Below are positions 16,383 to 24,792 of a DNA stretch of 64,000 nucleotides, one piece after another; the stretch's first letter is position 1, and each line of letters begins with the position of its first letter. Where the stretch lies: the NCBI GenBank assembly GCA_048268885.1, contig JBLWUP010000019.1, forward strand, positions 1 to 64,000. Direction: 5' to 3'. Made by a program: the position numbers and the translations under genes. Origin of the DNA: Pelagibius sp048268885 (GTDB lineage: Bacteria > Pseudomonadota > Alphaproteobacteria > Kiloniellales > Kiloniellaceae). The notes under the pieces are model-generated. The model was not told where the DNA came from. It did no database searches and worked only from the letters and a program-made list of their open reading frames with translations.

Positions 16383-17936
16383 TCACAAATTTCCGCCGAG
16401 CCAGCCTATTTCGCCACCGGAACCGTGGAATTCCGCGGAAAACCGGCCATTTCGGACCAGCTCGGCAACCCCTTCGATATCCCCGGAAAGCGGCCTGTCG
16501 TGGCTCAGGAAGGCGGCGGCCTCCCGAATTGTGGTCATGGCCCGCTGCAGGCGCGGCGAGGTCGCCAGCGGGCGGCGCAAGTCGATCCCCTGGCCGGCGG
16601 CCAGCAGTTCGATGGCGACGATGCGCGCGCTGTTGGCGGCCATGGCGGAGAGCCGCCGGGCGCCGTGGGTGGCCATGGAGACATGGTCTTCCTGATTGGC
16701 CGAGGTCGGCAGGCTGTCGACGCTGGCGGGGTGGCTGAGCTGTTTGTTTTCGGCGGCGAGGGCGGCGGCCGTCACGTGGGCGATCATGAAGCCCGAGTTG
16801 AGTCCCGGCTCGGCCACCAGGAAGGGGGGCAGGGTGCTCATGTTGGCGTCGGTCAGCATGGCGACCCGGCGTTCCGACAGGGCGCCGGTCTCGGCCAGGG
16901 CCAGGGCGATGGCGTCGGCGGCGAAGGCGACCGGCTCGGCATGGAAGTTGCCGCCGGAAAGCACGTCGCCGCTTTCCGGGAAGACCAAGGGATTGTCGGA
17001 GACGGCGTTGGCTTCCCGCACCAGGGTGACGGCGGCATTGCGCAGGACCTCCAGCACGGCTCCCATGACCTGCGGCTGGCAGCGCAGGGAATAGGGGTCC
17101 TGCACCCGGTCGCAGTCCAGGTGCGAACGCCGGATCTCGCTGTCCGCCAGCAGCTGGCGCAGCCAGGTGGCGACGTCGCTCTGTCCGGGGTGGCCGCGCA
17201 GCTCGTGGATGCGCGGGTCGAAGGGCGTATCGCTGCCGAGAGCCGCGTCGACCGAGAGGGCGCCGGCGGTCACTGCCGCGGTGAAGACGTCGGCGCCGGC
17301 GAAGAGGCCGTGCAGGGCCAGCGCGGTTGAGACCTGTGTGCCGTTCAAGAGGGCGAGGCCTTCCTTGGCGGCCAGTTCGATCGGGTCGATGCCGTGCTCG
17401 GCCAGCACCTCCCCGGCGGGCCGGCGGGTGCCATTGTGGTTGATCTCGCCGTGCCCCAGCAGCACGGCGGAGAGGTGCGCCAGCGGCGCCAGGTCGCCGG
17501 AAGCGCCGACCGAGCCCTGACCGGGGATCACGGGATACAGCTGCTCGTTGAAGAGCTGGATGAGGCGGTCGATGACGTCGCGGCGGATGCCCGAATGCCC
17601 CCGCGACAGGGCGTTGATCTTCAGCAGAAGGATGAGGCGCACGAGGCGGTCGTCCAGCGGCTCGCCGACGCCGCAGCTGTGCGACAGCACGAGGCGGGTC
17701 TGCAGCTCGGCGACCTGGTCGGCGGAGATGTGTTCGCGGGCCAGGCTGCCGAAGCCGGTGGTGATGCCGTAGACGGTGCGCTCCTCGGCGACCACGGCCG
17801 CCACCGTCGCGGCGGAGCGGTCCAGCGCCTCGTAGCAGACCGGCTCGAGCGCGATCTTTGCCGGGCCGCGCCAGAAGGCGTGCAGGTCTTCGAGCGTCAG
17901 CCGGCCGGCATGCAGTAGGAACGGGGTCTCGGTCAC
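16383..17936 (-). CDS. hutH: Histidine ammonia-lyase
   Basis: 517-residue first enzyme of histidine breakdown, releasing ammonia to give urocanate. The MIO cofactor triad Ala145-Ser146-Gly147 is intact in GSVGASGDLAPLAH. Also seen: VYGITTGFGSLA, SDNPLVFPESGDVLSGGNFH, and SANQEDHVSMA. The GTG at 17936 is chosen because GGAGG sits 5 nt before it, although the frame is open to 18038. A perfect HutC operator lies 17-34 nt upstream of the start. It is 12.7 kb from the next hut gene, so the regulon is dispersed. Confidence 0.96.
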   Translation of the reverse strand: MTETPFLLHAGRLTLEDLHAFWRGPAKIALEPVCYEALDRSAATVAAVVAEERTVYGITTGFGSLAREHISADQVAELQTRLVLSHSCGVGEPLDDRLVRLILLLKINALSRGHSGIRRDVIDRLIQLFNEQLYPVIPGQGSVGASGDLAPLAHLSAVLLGHGEINHNGTRRPAGEVLAEHGIDPIELAAKEGLALLNGTQVSTALALHGLFAGADVFTAAVTAGALSVDAALGSDTPFDPRIHELRGHPGQSDVATWLRQLLADSEIRRSHLDCDRVQDPYSLRCQPQVMGAVLEVLRNAAVTLVREANAVSDNPLVFPESGDVLSGGNFHAEPVAFAADAIALALAETGALSERRVAMLTDANMSTLPPFLVAEPGLNSGFMIAHVTAAALAAENKQLSHPASVDSLPTSANQEDHVSMATHGARRLSAMAANSARIVAIELLAAGQGIDLRRPLATSPRLQRAMTTIREAAAFLSHDRPLSGDIEGVAELVRNGRFSAEFHGSGGEIGWLGGNL

Positions 17937-17952
17937 GGGCGCCTCCAGAGTA

Positions 17953-17970
17953 AAGTTGTATATACAACTT
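17953..17970. promoter_or_regulatory. HutC operator upstream of hutH
   Basis: AAGTTGTATATACAACTT, an 18 bp perfect palindrome with the TTGTATATACAA core known for HutC. The identical 18-mer precedes hutU, and close variants precede hutG/hutC and hutI/hutF. Confidence 0.9.
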
Positions 17971-18231
17971 TGACCGCCTGTGTAGCATCCTTTGCGGTCC
18001 TGCGGGAAGGGCGACCTGGGGGGCCGCCGAGGCCTCATTCTATCGCGCCGAAGGAAGCTGGCGCGGGGCTGGCTGCGCCGCGTTGCCTAAACCAAAGGGT
18101 GAGTGAAGTGATTTCCTTCAACTAATAGAATTGAATTGAGGATTTTTGTTAGTAGTTAGGAAGTAATTGCTTAAACGAAATGACGTAGCTTGCCTGTGAA
18201 ATTAGCCCGCCAGCAAAGTGATTGTCCAACC

Positions 18232-19929
18232 ATGCCTTTGAAATCATTGAAGTCGTTCGGAATCGCCCATCGCGTGATCATGCTGATTGTGCTCATGGCA
18301 CTGAGCATGCTCGCCGTCACCGGTTTCCGGCTCTATCAGCTCGACATCGAACTGGTCGAGCAGAAGCGCACCGAACTGCGGCAGCTCGTCGAGAGCGCCG
18401 TCTCCATCGCCGAGGGCTACCACAAGCGGGCCGAAGCCGGTGAAATGTCGATGGAAGAGGCGCAGGCCGCCGCTCTCGCCGCCATCGAAGCCATGCGCTA
18501 CAACGGGTCGGACTATTTCTGGGTGAACGACATGCACCCGAACATGGTCATGCATCCGATCAAGCCGGCCCTCAACGGCCAGGATCTTTCGGGCTTGGCG
18601 GACCCCAACGGCAAGAAGCTGTTCATCGATTTCGTGAAGGTGGTCCAGGCGCAGCAGGCGGGTTTCGTGACCTACTATTGGCCGAAGCCGGGCGCCGAGC
18701 AGCCGGTCCCCAAGGAATCCTTCGTCAAGGGCTTCGCGCCCTGGGGCTGGATCATCGGCAGCGGCGTTTACATTGACGAGCTGGCTGCCATCTTCTGGGA
18801 GCAGGCCATTTTCGAGATGGGCATGATCGCCGCGATCCTGGTGGTTATGATCGGCGTCTCCCTCGTCATGGCGCGCAGCATCACCCGGCCGATCAACGGC
18901 ATGAGCGAGGCCATGCGCAGCCTGGCCGGCGGCAATCTCGAAACCGATGTTCCGGGCATCGGGCGCGGTGATGAAATCGGCAAGATGGCCGACGCGGTCC
19001 AGATCTTCCGGGCCAACGCCATCGAACAGAAACACCTGGAGGAGGAGAGTAAGCTCGCTTCCAAGCGCGCCGAGGAAGAAAAGCGCCAGGCCATGCAGAA
19101 GGTCGCCAACGACTTCGAGGCCAGCGTGATGTCGGTGGTCGAGTCTCTGTCGCACACCGCGACGGAAATGCAGGCCACGGCGAAGTCGATGTCCGCGGCG
19201 GCGGACCAGACGGAGCAGCAGGCCGGCTCCGCGGCCAACGCGTCGGAGGATGCTTCGGGCAATGTGCAGACGGTTGCGACCGCGGCGGAGGAGCTGACCT
19301 CTTCCATCGAGGAAATCGGCCGCCAGGTGAACCGCTCGTCGCAGACGGCGAACAAGGCCGTCGACAATGCCCGCGCGACCAACGCCAAGGTCGAGGGGCT
19401 GGTCGAGTCCGCGCAGAAGATCGGCGACGTGGTGAAGCTGATCCAGGACATCGCCGAGCAGACCAACCTGCTGGCGCTGAACGCGACCATTGAGGCGGCG
19501 CGCGCCGGCGAAGCCGGTAAGGGCTTCGCGGTGGTGGCCAACGAGGTGAAGTCGCTGGCCACCCAGACCGCCAAGGCGACGGAAGAGATCGCCCTGCAGA
19601 TCAGCGAGATCCAGAACTCGACGACCGACGCGGCCTCGGCCATCAAGTCGATCGGCGAGACGGTCGAGGAGATCAACGACATCGCCAGCAGCATCTCCGC
19701 GGCGGTGGAGGAGCAGGGCGCGGCGACGCAGGAGATCGCGCGCAACGTCCAGCAGGCTTCCGCCGGGACGCAGAAGGTGGCGGGCAACGTCGCGGCGGTA
19801 TCGAAGACCGCGGCCGAGACCGGCAACTCCGCCAACGAGGTTCTGCAGGCCGCCGGCGAACTCGCCAGGCAGTCCGAGGGCCTGCGCAGCGAGGTCGACC
19901 AGTTCATCGCCCAGATCAGAGTGGCGTAG
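18232..19929 (+). CDS. Methyl-accepting chemotaxis protein with Cache_2 sensor
   Basis: 565-residue transducer. First membrane segment at about residues 11-30 (VIMLIVLMALSMLAVTGF), periplasmic single-Cache domain to ~200 (YFWVNDMHPNMVMHPIKP), second membrane segment about 199-222, HAMP, then the signalling domain with the hairpin QTNLLALNATIEAARAGEAG and GFAVVANEVKSLA. No C-terminal receptor-modification pentapeptide. ATG at 18232 is preferred over TTG at 18190. The 260 nt upstream includes an AT-rich stretch at 18110-18180 that likely holds the promoter. Not in an operon; ligand unknown. Confidence 0.92.
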   Translation: MPLKSLKSFGIAHRVIMLIVLMALSMLAVTGFRLYQLDIELVEQKRTELRQLVESAVSIAEGYHKRAEAGEMSMEEAQAAALAAIEAMRYNGSDYFWVNDMHPNMVMHPIKPALNGQDLSGLADPNGKKLFIDFVKVVQAQQAGFVTYYWPKPGAEQPVPKESFVKGFAPWGWIIGSGVYIDELAAIFWEQAIFEMGMIAAILVVMIGVSLVMARSITRPINGMSEAMRSLAGGNLETDVPGIGRGDEIGKMADAVQIFRANAIEQKHLEEESKLASKRAEEEKRQAMQKVANDFEASVMSVVESLSHTATEMQATAKSMSAAADQTEQQAGSAANASEDASGNVQTVATAAEELTSSIEEIGRQVNRSSQTANKAVDNARATNAKVEGLVESAQKIGDVVKLIQDIAEQTNLLALNATIEAARAGEAGKGFAVVANEVKSLATQTAKATEEIALQISEIQNSTTDAASAIKSIGETVEEINDIASSISAAVEEQGAATQEIARNVQQASAGTQKVAGNVAAVSKTAAETGNSANEVLQAAGELARQSEGLRSEVDQFIAQIRVA

Positions 19930-19977
19930 ATCAATCCTCGACCCGGTGGAATCACCGGGCCGAGGATAAATTGATCT
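19928..19977. repeat. Long hairpin after chemoreceptor gene
   Basis: Nearly continuous inverted repeat: AGATCAAT, ATCCTCG and CCCGGTG pair with CACCGGG, CGAGGAT and ATTGATCT around GAAT. It overlaps the stop codon of the gene. There is no T tract, so it may act as an mRNA 3'-end structure instead of a classical terminator. The apex GGTGGAATCACC resembles that of the element at 23822. Confidence 0.75.
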
Positions 19978-19989
19978 GTCTTGGAAGAT

Positions 19990-20031
19990 TAGAGCAACTT
20001 GTCCGCGTCCGCCTGGACGCGGGTTGCTCTA
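19990..20031. repeat. Palindromic intergenic element, TAGAGCA-ended, copy 2
   Basis: 42 nt; TAGAGCAAC and GTTGCTCTA are perfectly paired outer ends, with inner arms CCGCGTCC and GGACGCGG on the opposite strand. Reverse complement of the element at 4284-4325 with a single difference, so it is a dispersed repeat. Confidence 0.88.
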
Positions 20032-20063
20032 GACAGGCCCTCTCCCCAGAGGCACATCCCCTG

Positions 20064-20109
20064 GGCCCCGTTTCCCTGCCGAGTTGAGGCCGGGAAACGG
20101 GGCCTTTTT
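20064..20109 (+). terminator. Strong intrinsic terminator before mttB-like gene
   Basis: A 13 bp perfect stem, GGCCCCGTTTCCC with GGGAAACGGGGCC, is followed directly by TTTTT on the plus strand. It ends transcription coming from the chemoreceptor side, or from a short transcript in this gap, 140 nt before the methyltransferase gene. Confidence 0.85.
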
Positions 20110-20249
20110 CTTTGCCGCCGAAGGGGACTGCAGGCTGCGATAGTTTCTGTCGGATGCGGAACAGCCCGCCGCGCCCGGGGACGCAACCTTGGCCGTGATA
20201 TGGGCGCTCCCGGACGGGTGCGCCGGACTTGCAAGAAAGGCACGCCAGC

Positions 20250-21767
20250 ATGGCACCCAACCGGCGCGGACGCGGCGCAGAACGAACCCGGACATCGGTG
20301 GCACCGGCAGGGCTGACCGGCGGCAGCTACCAGCCCCTGAAGGCGGAAGACCTGGTGCACATCGTCGAGGCGGCCATGGAGGTGTTGGAACGCACCGGCA
20401 TCCAGGTGGCCGCGAGCCCCTGCCGGGAAACCTTTCGTGCCGCCGGCTGCCGCATCGACGAGGACAACAACCGCGTCTACATCGGCCGCAAGCTGGTCGA
20501 GGCAGGGCTGAAGACCGCGGCGCGCGAAGTGCTGCTGGCGGGACGCGGGCCACAGTACGATCTGCGGCTCGGCGGCCAGCGGGTCTACATGGGGACCGGC
20601 GGCCAGGCGGTGAAGATCCTCGACCTCGATGGCAAGGTGCGCGAGACGCGGCTCTCCGACAACTATGACATCGGCCGGCTCTGCGACACGCTGGAGCACA
20701 TCCACTTCTACATGCGCCCGGTGGTGCCCCGCGACCTGGCCAACGACCAGATCGACATCAATCAGTTCTATGCCTGCCTCTCGGCCACCGGGAAGCACGT
20801 CATGGCCAACGCCTACCTGCCGGAAAAAGTCGCCGAGCAGCGTGCCCTGGCGGAGATACTGGCCGGTGGGGCGGAGGCTTTGGACGCCCGCCCCCTGATC
20901 TCCTACAGCGCCTGCTGGACCGTCAGCCCGCTGCGCTACGCCATGGAGACGGTGGAGATCCTCGACCAGATCGTCGCCCACAACATGCCAGTGGTGATCT
21001 CCTCGGCGCCGCAGGCCGGTGCCACCTCGCCGGCGGCGCTGGCCGGCACCCTGGTGCAGATCACCGCCGAGCAGCTTTCCGGCATCGTCTACGTGAACCT
21101 GCTGAACCCGGGCCATCCGCTGATCATGGGCTGCGTGCCGGCCCAGGCGGATCTGCGCAGCGGCGCCTTCGTCGGCGGCTCGGCGGAATTTGCCCTGTTG
21201 AACGCCGCCTGCGCCCAGATCGCGCAGCATCTGCAGGTGCCGATCTACAATTCCTCGGGCATCTCCGATTCCAAGGTGCCGGACGCCCAGGCCGGCGCCG
21301 AGAAGGGCATCACCGGCCTGGCCGCGGCGCTGGCCGGCTCCAACTACATCCACCACTCCGCCGGATTCCTGGAGAGCCTGCTGACCGTCGCCTACGAGCA
21401 GTACGTCATCGATAACGACGTGAACGGCGAGATCATGCGCATGCTGAAAGGCATCGAGGTGACCGAGGAGTCGCTCTCGCTCGACGTGATCGACGAGGTC
21501 TGCAAGGGCCCGGGCCACTTCCTCGGCCACCCGCAGACCCTTTCCCTGATGAACAGCGAGTACCTCTATCCCAGCCTGCTCAACCGCGACAGCCGCGACG
21601 ACTGGGAGATGAAGGGTGCCCGCGACATCCGCGAAGCGGCCCGCGACCACGCCCGCAAGGTCCTGGCCGAGCACTGGCCGGAAGTGATCCCCGAGGACCT
21701 GGACGTAGAGATCCGCCGCCGCTTCGATATCCTGCTGCCGCGCCAGTCCATGCGTCCCGCTGCCTGA
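20250..21767 (+). CDS. MttB-family (non-pyrrolysine) methylamine/betaine methyltransferase 1
   Basis: 505-residue TIM-barrel methyltransferase of the trimethylamine methyltransferase superfamily. The gene is open throughout, with no in-frame amber codon, so it is a non-pyrrolysine member like MtgB, which demethylates glycine betaine. Seen: LISYSACWTVSPLRYAMETV, VNLLNPGHPLIMG, and SSGISDSKVPDAQAGAEKG, the last in the region that carries pyrrolysine in true MttB. ATG at 20250 with GAAAGG 9 nt upstream. It would donate a methyl group to the corrinoid protein encoded at 9534-10235. No corrinoid gene is adjacent. Substrate is inferred only: glycine betaine, carnitine and proline betaine are candidates. 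Confidence 0.88.
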   Translation: MAPNRRGRGAERTRTSVAPAGLTGGSYQPLKAEDLVHIVEAAMEVLERTGIQVAASPCRETFRAAGCRIDEDNNRVYIGRKLVEAGLKTAAREVLLAGRGPQYDLRLGGQRVYMGTGGQAVKILDLDGKVRETRLSDNYDIGRLCDTLEHIHFYMRPVVPRDLANDQIDINQFYACLSATGKHVMANAYLPEKVAEQRALAEILAGGAEALDARPLISYSACWTVSPLRYAMETVEILDQIVAHNMPVVISSAPQAGATSPAALAGTLVQITAEQLSGIVYVNLLNPGHPLIMGCVPAQADLRSGAFVGGSAEFALLNAACAQIAQHLQVPIYNSSGISDSKVPDAQAGAEKGITGLAAALAGSNYIHHSAGFLESLLTVAYEQYVIDNDVNGEIMRMLKGIEVTEESLSLDVIDEVCKGPGHFLGHPQTLSLMNSEYLYPSLLNRDSRDDWEMKGARDIREAARDHARKVLAEHWPEVIPEDLDVEIRRRFDILLPRQSMRPAA

Positions 21768-21843
21768 GGCGGGGGGCCCTGAGAGGAATGGGCTTCGGCT
21801 CAAGGCGCTTGGAGAGGGGGGCGCTGCGGTCTAGTCTCCCGCC

Positions 21844-22383
21844 ATGACCCGACGCCCTTCTCCCGAGCCCCCTTTCTGGCAGGCCAAGACCCTGGCTGAG
21901 ATGACCTCCGCCGAGTGGGAATCCCTCTGTGACGGCTGCGGACGCTGCTGCCTGATCAAGCTGGAAGACCCCGACGACGGCTCCTTCGACCATACCGACG
22001 TGGCCTGCCACCTGCTGGATCTGAAGACCTGCCGCTGTTCGAACTATGCCCGGCGCTCCGAGCTGGTGCCCGACTGCGTGCAGTTGTCGCCGCAGAACGT
22101 CGGGGAACTGGGCTTCATGCCGCCGACCTGCGCCTACCGCCTGCTGGCGGAGGGAAGGGGGCTGCCGTGGTGGCATCCCCTGGTGACCGGCGACCCGGAG
22201 AGCGTGCACTGGGCCGGCATCTCGGTCAGGGGGCGCGCGGTCTCCGAAGCGGGTGTCGAGGACGCCGAGCTGGAGGACCACATCGTCGACTGGCCGACCT
22301 CGGAAGACGCCTGCGTCGATGCCGAGATTCTGGAGGAGGAGGCCCTGGACGACGATTCCCTGGTGGACGAGGCCGAAGTTTGA
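21844..22383 (+). CDS. YcgN-family cysteine cluster protein
   Basis: 179-residue protein with the family motif SLCDGCGRCCLIKLED near residues 27-42, then TCRCSNYARRSELVPDC and MPPTCAYRLL. The cysteines look like a metal-binding (CxxCxxxCC-type) cluster. The C-terminus is strongly acidic (EEEALDDDSLVDEAEV) and longer than usual. Biochemical role unknown. The stop codon overlaps the TTG start of the Fe-S protein gene, so the two are coupled. Confidence 0.88.
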   Translation: MTRRPSPEPPFWQAKTLAEMTSAEWESLCDGCGRCCLIKLEDPDDGSFDHTDVACHLLDLKTCRCSNYARRSELVPDCVQLSPQNVGELGFMPPTCAYRLLAEGRGLPWWHPLVTGDPESVHWAGISVRGRAVSEAGVEDAELEDHIVDWPTSEDACVDAEILEEEALDDDSLVDEAEV

Positions 22384-23078
22384 CGGCCGGCGGCGTCACC
22401 CTGGCGCAACTTGAGGAGGCGGTCGGGCGGTCGGGCCTCGTGCTGCGCGGGGCCTTCCACTGCGCGGCGGGCGACGAGGTGCCCCCGCAGGCGGACGGCG
22501 GCGAGAGCCGCACGCTGGTGCTGATCGGCAACCGCGGCGGCGGCCTCTGGCCGCATTTCCAGGCATCGCCGGAGGCGCAGGACGGCCGGCCCGATCCGCT
22601 GAACCGCTGGAGCGCGCGGGTCATCGGCGCGCTGGCCGGGCAGGTCGCCGGTCTGGCGCTTTTCCCTTTCGACGGGCCGCCCTACCGGCCCTTCCTGCGC
22701 TGGGCGCAGCGCGCCGAGGCGCTGGCGCCGTCCCCGCTCGGCATGTTGATCCATCCCGACTACGGCCTCTGGCATGCCTACCGGGGCGCCCTCGCCCTGG
22801 CCGAGACTTTAGCCCTGCCGCCCCGCGACAAGCGCGCGAGCCCCTGTGAGACCTGCGCGGCAAAACCCTGCCTCGCGGCCTGCCCCGTCAACGCCTTTAC
22901 AGCGGCGGGCTATGACGTTACGGCTTGCGCGGACCACGTCGCCGCGCCGGGCGGGGCCGACTGCCTGGGCCTCGGCTGCCGGGCGCGGCGGGCCTGTCCG
23001 GTGGGTCGGGACTACCTCTATCCGGCGGCCCAGGCCCGCCTGCATATGGAGGCCTTTGTTAACGCGCGCCGGTCTTAA
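22380..23078 (+). CDS. 4Fe-4S ferredoxin-like protein related to the QueG C-terminal region
   Basis: About 232 residues. The C-terminal third holds two cysteine motifs, CETCAAKPCLAACPVNAF and CLGLGCRARRACPVG, as in dicluster ferredoxin domains such as the end of epoxyqueuosine reductase. The N-terminal part (LVLIGNRGGGLWPHF) also recalls that family but lacks the cobalamin-binding core. The TTG at 22380 overlapping the previous stop is the only early start in frame, so the start is uncertain. Function unknown; perhaps an electron carrier. Confidence 0.72.
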   Translation: MTAGGVTLAQLEEAVGRSGLVLRGAFHCAAGDEVPPQADGGESRTLVLIGNRGGGLWPHFQASPEAQDGRPDPLNRWSARVIGALAGQVAGLALFPFDGPPYRPFLRWAQRAEALAPSPLGMLIHPDYGLWHAYRGALALAETLALPPRDKRASPCETCAAKPCLAACPVNAFTAAGYDVTACADHVAAPGGADCLGLGCRARRACPVGRDYLYPAAQARLHMEAFVNARRS

Positions 23079-23134
23079 ATAGAGCCGGCCTTCAGCCGGC
23101 CTTCAATTGAGTTGAGTTGCCTCGCGGAGTTGCC

Positions 23135-23824
23135 ATGAAGCCGTCAATCCTTCTGATCGATCACCCGGTGGGCCAGCGCGACGACCGTGCCTCGGCGTTG
23201 CTGCGCGAGATGGGCTACGACACGGAATGGTGCTCGCCGGGCAAGGGGGAGAGCCTGCCGCCGGTCGACAACGGCCATGTGGCCGTGGTGGTCTATGGCG
23301 GGGCGGAGAGCGTCAACGAGGCCGAGAGCAAAGCCTACATCCGCGAGGAGATCGACTGGATCGGCCAGTGGGCGGAGAGCGGCCGGCCTTTTCTCGGCAT
23401 CTGTCTCGGCGCCCAGATGCTGGCCCGCGCGCTGGGCGCGCCGGTCAGGCCGCACGACGAGGGCCTGCACGAGATCGGCTACGTGAAGATCCAGCCGACG
23501 CAGGCCGCCAGCGGCTTCATGGACGACGCCATGCACGTCTACCACTGGCACAACGAGGGCTTCGAGGTGCCGGCCAGCGCCGAGCTGCTGGCCTCCGGCC
23601 CGGTCTTCCGGAACCAGGCCTTCCGTTATGGCGAGAAGGCCTACGGCATCCAGTTCCATCCGGAGGTTCCGCGCGAGGTGATGCAGCGCTGGATGCGCGA
23701 GGCCGCCCATATGCTGGAGGAGCCCGGCGCCCATCCCAGCGAGGTGCAGCTGGCCGACAACGAGCGTTTCGACGGCCTCATGGAGGCTTGGCTGCGCCGC
23801 TTCCTGGTCGACTGGCTGCGCTAG
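23135..23824 (+). CDS. Class I glutamine amidotransferase (GMP-synthase-like)
   Basis: 229-residue stand-alone amidotransferase. Catalytic triad is visible: nucleophile Cys90 in FLGICLGAQM, and His175 with Glu177 in GIQFHPEVP. It is of the YfeJ/GuaA-N-like group that often acts on gamma-glutamyl compounds, but its acceptor is unknown. ATG at 23135 preceded by GCGGAG. The stop codon begins the palindromic element at 23822. Closely follows the Fe-S gene (56 nt). Confidence 0.87.
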   Translation: MKPSILLIDHPVGQRDDRASALLREMGYDTEWCSPGKGESLPPVDNGHVAVVVYGGAESVNEAESKAYIREEIDWIGQWAESGRPFLGICLGAQMLARALGAPVRPHDEGLHEIGYVKIQPTQAASGFMDDAMHVYHWHNEGFEVPASAELLASGPVFRNQAFRYGEKAYGIQFHPEVPREVMQRWMREAAHMLEEPGAHPSEVQLADNERFDGLMEAWLRRFLVDWLR

Positions 23825-23885
23825 AGCAGATCAGGGTCGGCTGGAATCGCCGAAGGCGATCCACCAACCCTGTGAATCTGCTCTA
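23822..23885. repeat. Palindromic intergenic element, TAGAGCA-ended, variant
   Basis: 64 nt element starting at the stop codon. TAGAGCAGAT pairs with ATCTGCTCTA, CAGGGT with ACCCTG, and ATCGCC with GGCGAT around GAA. Outer ends match the TAGAGCA ends of the elements at 4284 and 19990, while the apex resembles the hairpin at 19928. Confidence 0.8.
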
Positions 23886-23934
23886 TGTATTAGAAATAGA
23901 TCGGATCGGAAAAGCTGCGCTAGCAGCGCATCGG

Positions 23935-23980
23935 AAAAAAAGAGGGCCGGTCTTTCCGGGGGGCGGAAGCGACCGGCCCT
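23935..23980 (-). terminator. Intrinsic terminator of the DUF1127 gene
   Basis: Read on the minus strand, AGGGCCGGTC and GACCGGCCCT form a perfect 10 bp stem, followed by C and seven T. It lies about 87 nt downstream of the DUF1127 stop codon. Confidence 0.88.
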
Positions 23981-24067
23981 GAGGCGCAGCAGAAATTCAA
24001 CGAAGTTCGTTCGTGGTCCCGACTTGGCCGCCCTTGCGGAATCGCCGGGGTGACTTTGCCGGGGAGG

Positions 24068-24310
24068 CTAGATCCGCCAGAAGGGTCTGCGGCTCTCCTC
24101 GCGTGCGTCTTCGACATCGAGGCCGATGTCCCGCAGCAGATAGTCGGGCAGGCGGCGCAGATCCCTGCGAAATCGCTGATGGGCCCGCCAGGCGGTCACC
24201 AGCTGCCGGAGCCGCTCAAGCGTGTGGCGCAGCGCCCTTGTGCCGGACCGCCAGGACTCGGCGACGGTCTGATCGGTTCTGAGACTGGTATCTGGGCAGC
24301 AGGTCGACAT
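24068..24310 (-). CDS. DUF1127 small protein
   Basis: 80-residue basic protein. The DUF1127 core is at the C-terminus: WRAHQRFRRDLRRLPDYLL followed by RDIGLDVEDAREESRRPFW. DUF1127 proteins are common in alphaproteobacteria; some bind RNA and affect phosphate or C1 metabolism. ATG at 24310 with AAAGGGGA upstream is preferred over the ATG six codons earlier. Followed by a strong terminator. Confidence 0.85.
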   Translation of the reverse strand: MSTCCPDTSLRTDQTVAESWRSGTRALRHTLERLRQLVTAWRAHQRFRRDLRRLPDYLLRDIGLDVEDAREESRRPFWRI

Positions 24311-24338
24311 CACTCGTCCCCTTTCCATGGCTTGATAA

Positions 24339-24374
24339 GAAGGGCCGGCCTCAGGGAGACGCGGCCGGCCCTTC
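24339..24374. repeat. GC-rich hairpin between two small genes
   Basis: GAAGGGCCGGCC and GGCCGGCCCTTC form a perfect 12 bp stem with a 12 nt loop. No T tract on either side, so a factor-independent terminator role is only possible. Confidence 0.6.
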
Positions 24375-24389
24375 GTCAGGCGGCGTCGC

Positions 24390-24653
24390 TTACTCCGCCA
24401 CCAGTTTCAGGGGTGACCCCGCCACCTGGCCGGTCACGGGGCAGCTTGCCGGCGCCAATCGCTTGCCCCAGCGGGTCAGCGACTCGCCGAACCGGATCAG
24501 GGTCTCTGCGCTGCGCAGCCGCAGCTTGCGGAAGTTGTTCGCACGGCGGCGGCGCAGGGCCGGATCAAGGGGGGCATGGGAGACCGCTTCGGTGCCCATC
24601 AGAAGGTCGATGCCGCCGGCGCGGGCTATGGAGCTATAGAGAATGTATGACAT
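24390..24653 (-). CDS. Hypothetical small protein upstream of DUF1127
   Basis: About 87 residues, start MSYILYSSIARAGGIDLLMG, with a basic middle (LRRRRANNFRKLRLRSAETL). It has the layout of small proteins that precede DUF1127 genes in this group, but I do not recognise a family. Two ATGs four codons apart (24665 and 24653) are possible; the second has GAGA at reasonable spacing. The upstream 24654-24792 gap is AT-richer and divergent with the LysR gene. Confidence 0.6.
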   Translation of the reverse strand: MSYILYSSIARAGGIDLLMGTEAVSHAPLDPALRRRRANNFRKLRLRSAETLIRFGESLTRWGKRLAPASCPVTGQVAGSPLKLVAE

Positions 24654-24792
24654 AATAATTCTCATTCGTTTGAGGGGTGGACCGTTCCGGCGCCCTTGAA
24701 TGCGCCGCTGTTGGTCTTAAGATACGGATATCCAGGCGCCGGACAAACGACGCTTTCTCATCCTATGGATTAGCTGAAGTAAGGTATGTGTG

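Noticed and set aside
20110..20135. GCCGCCGAAGGGGACTGC, recalling the core of a glycine riboswitch
   Set aside because: The partner GGAGAG-type helix and the rest of the aptamer are absent; the preceding sequence is a terminator.
20250..21767. Pyrrolysine-containing MttB
   Set aside because: No in-frame TAG and no pyl genes in the window.
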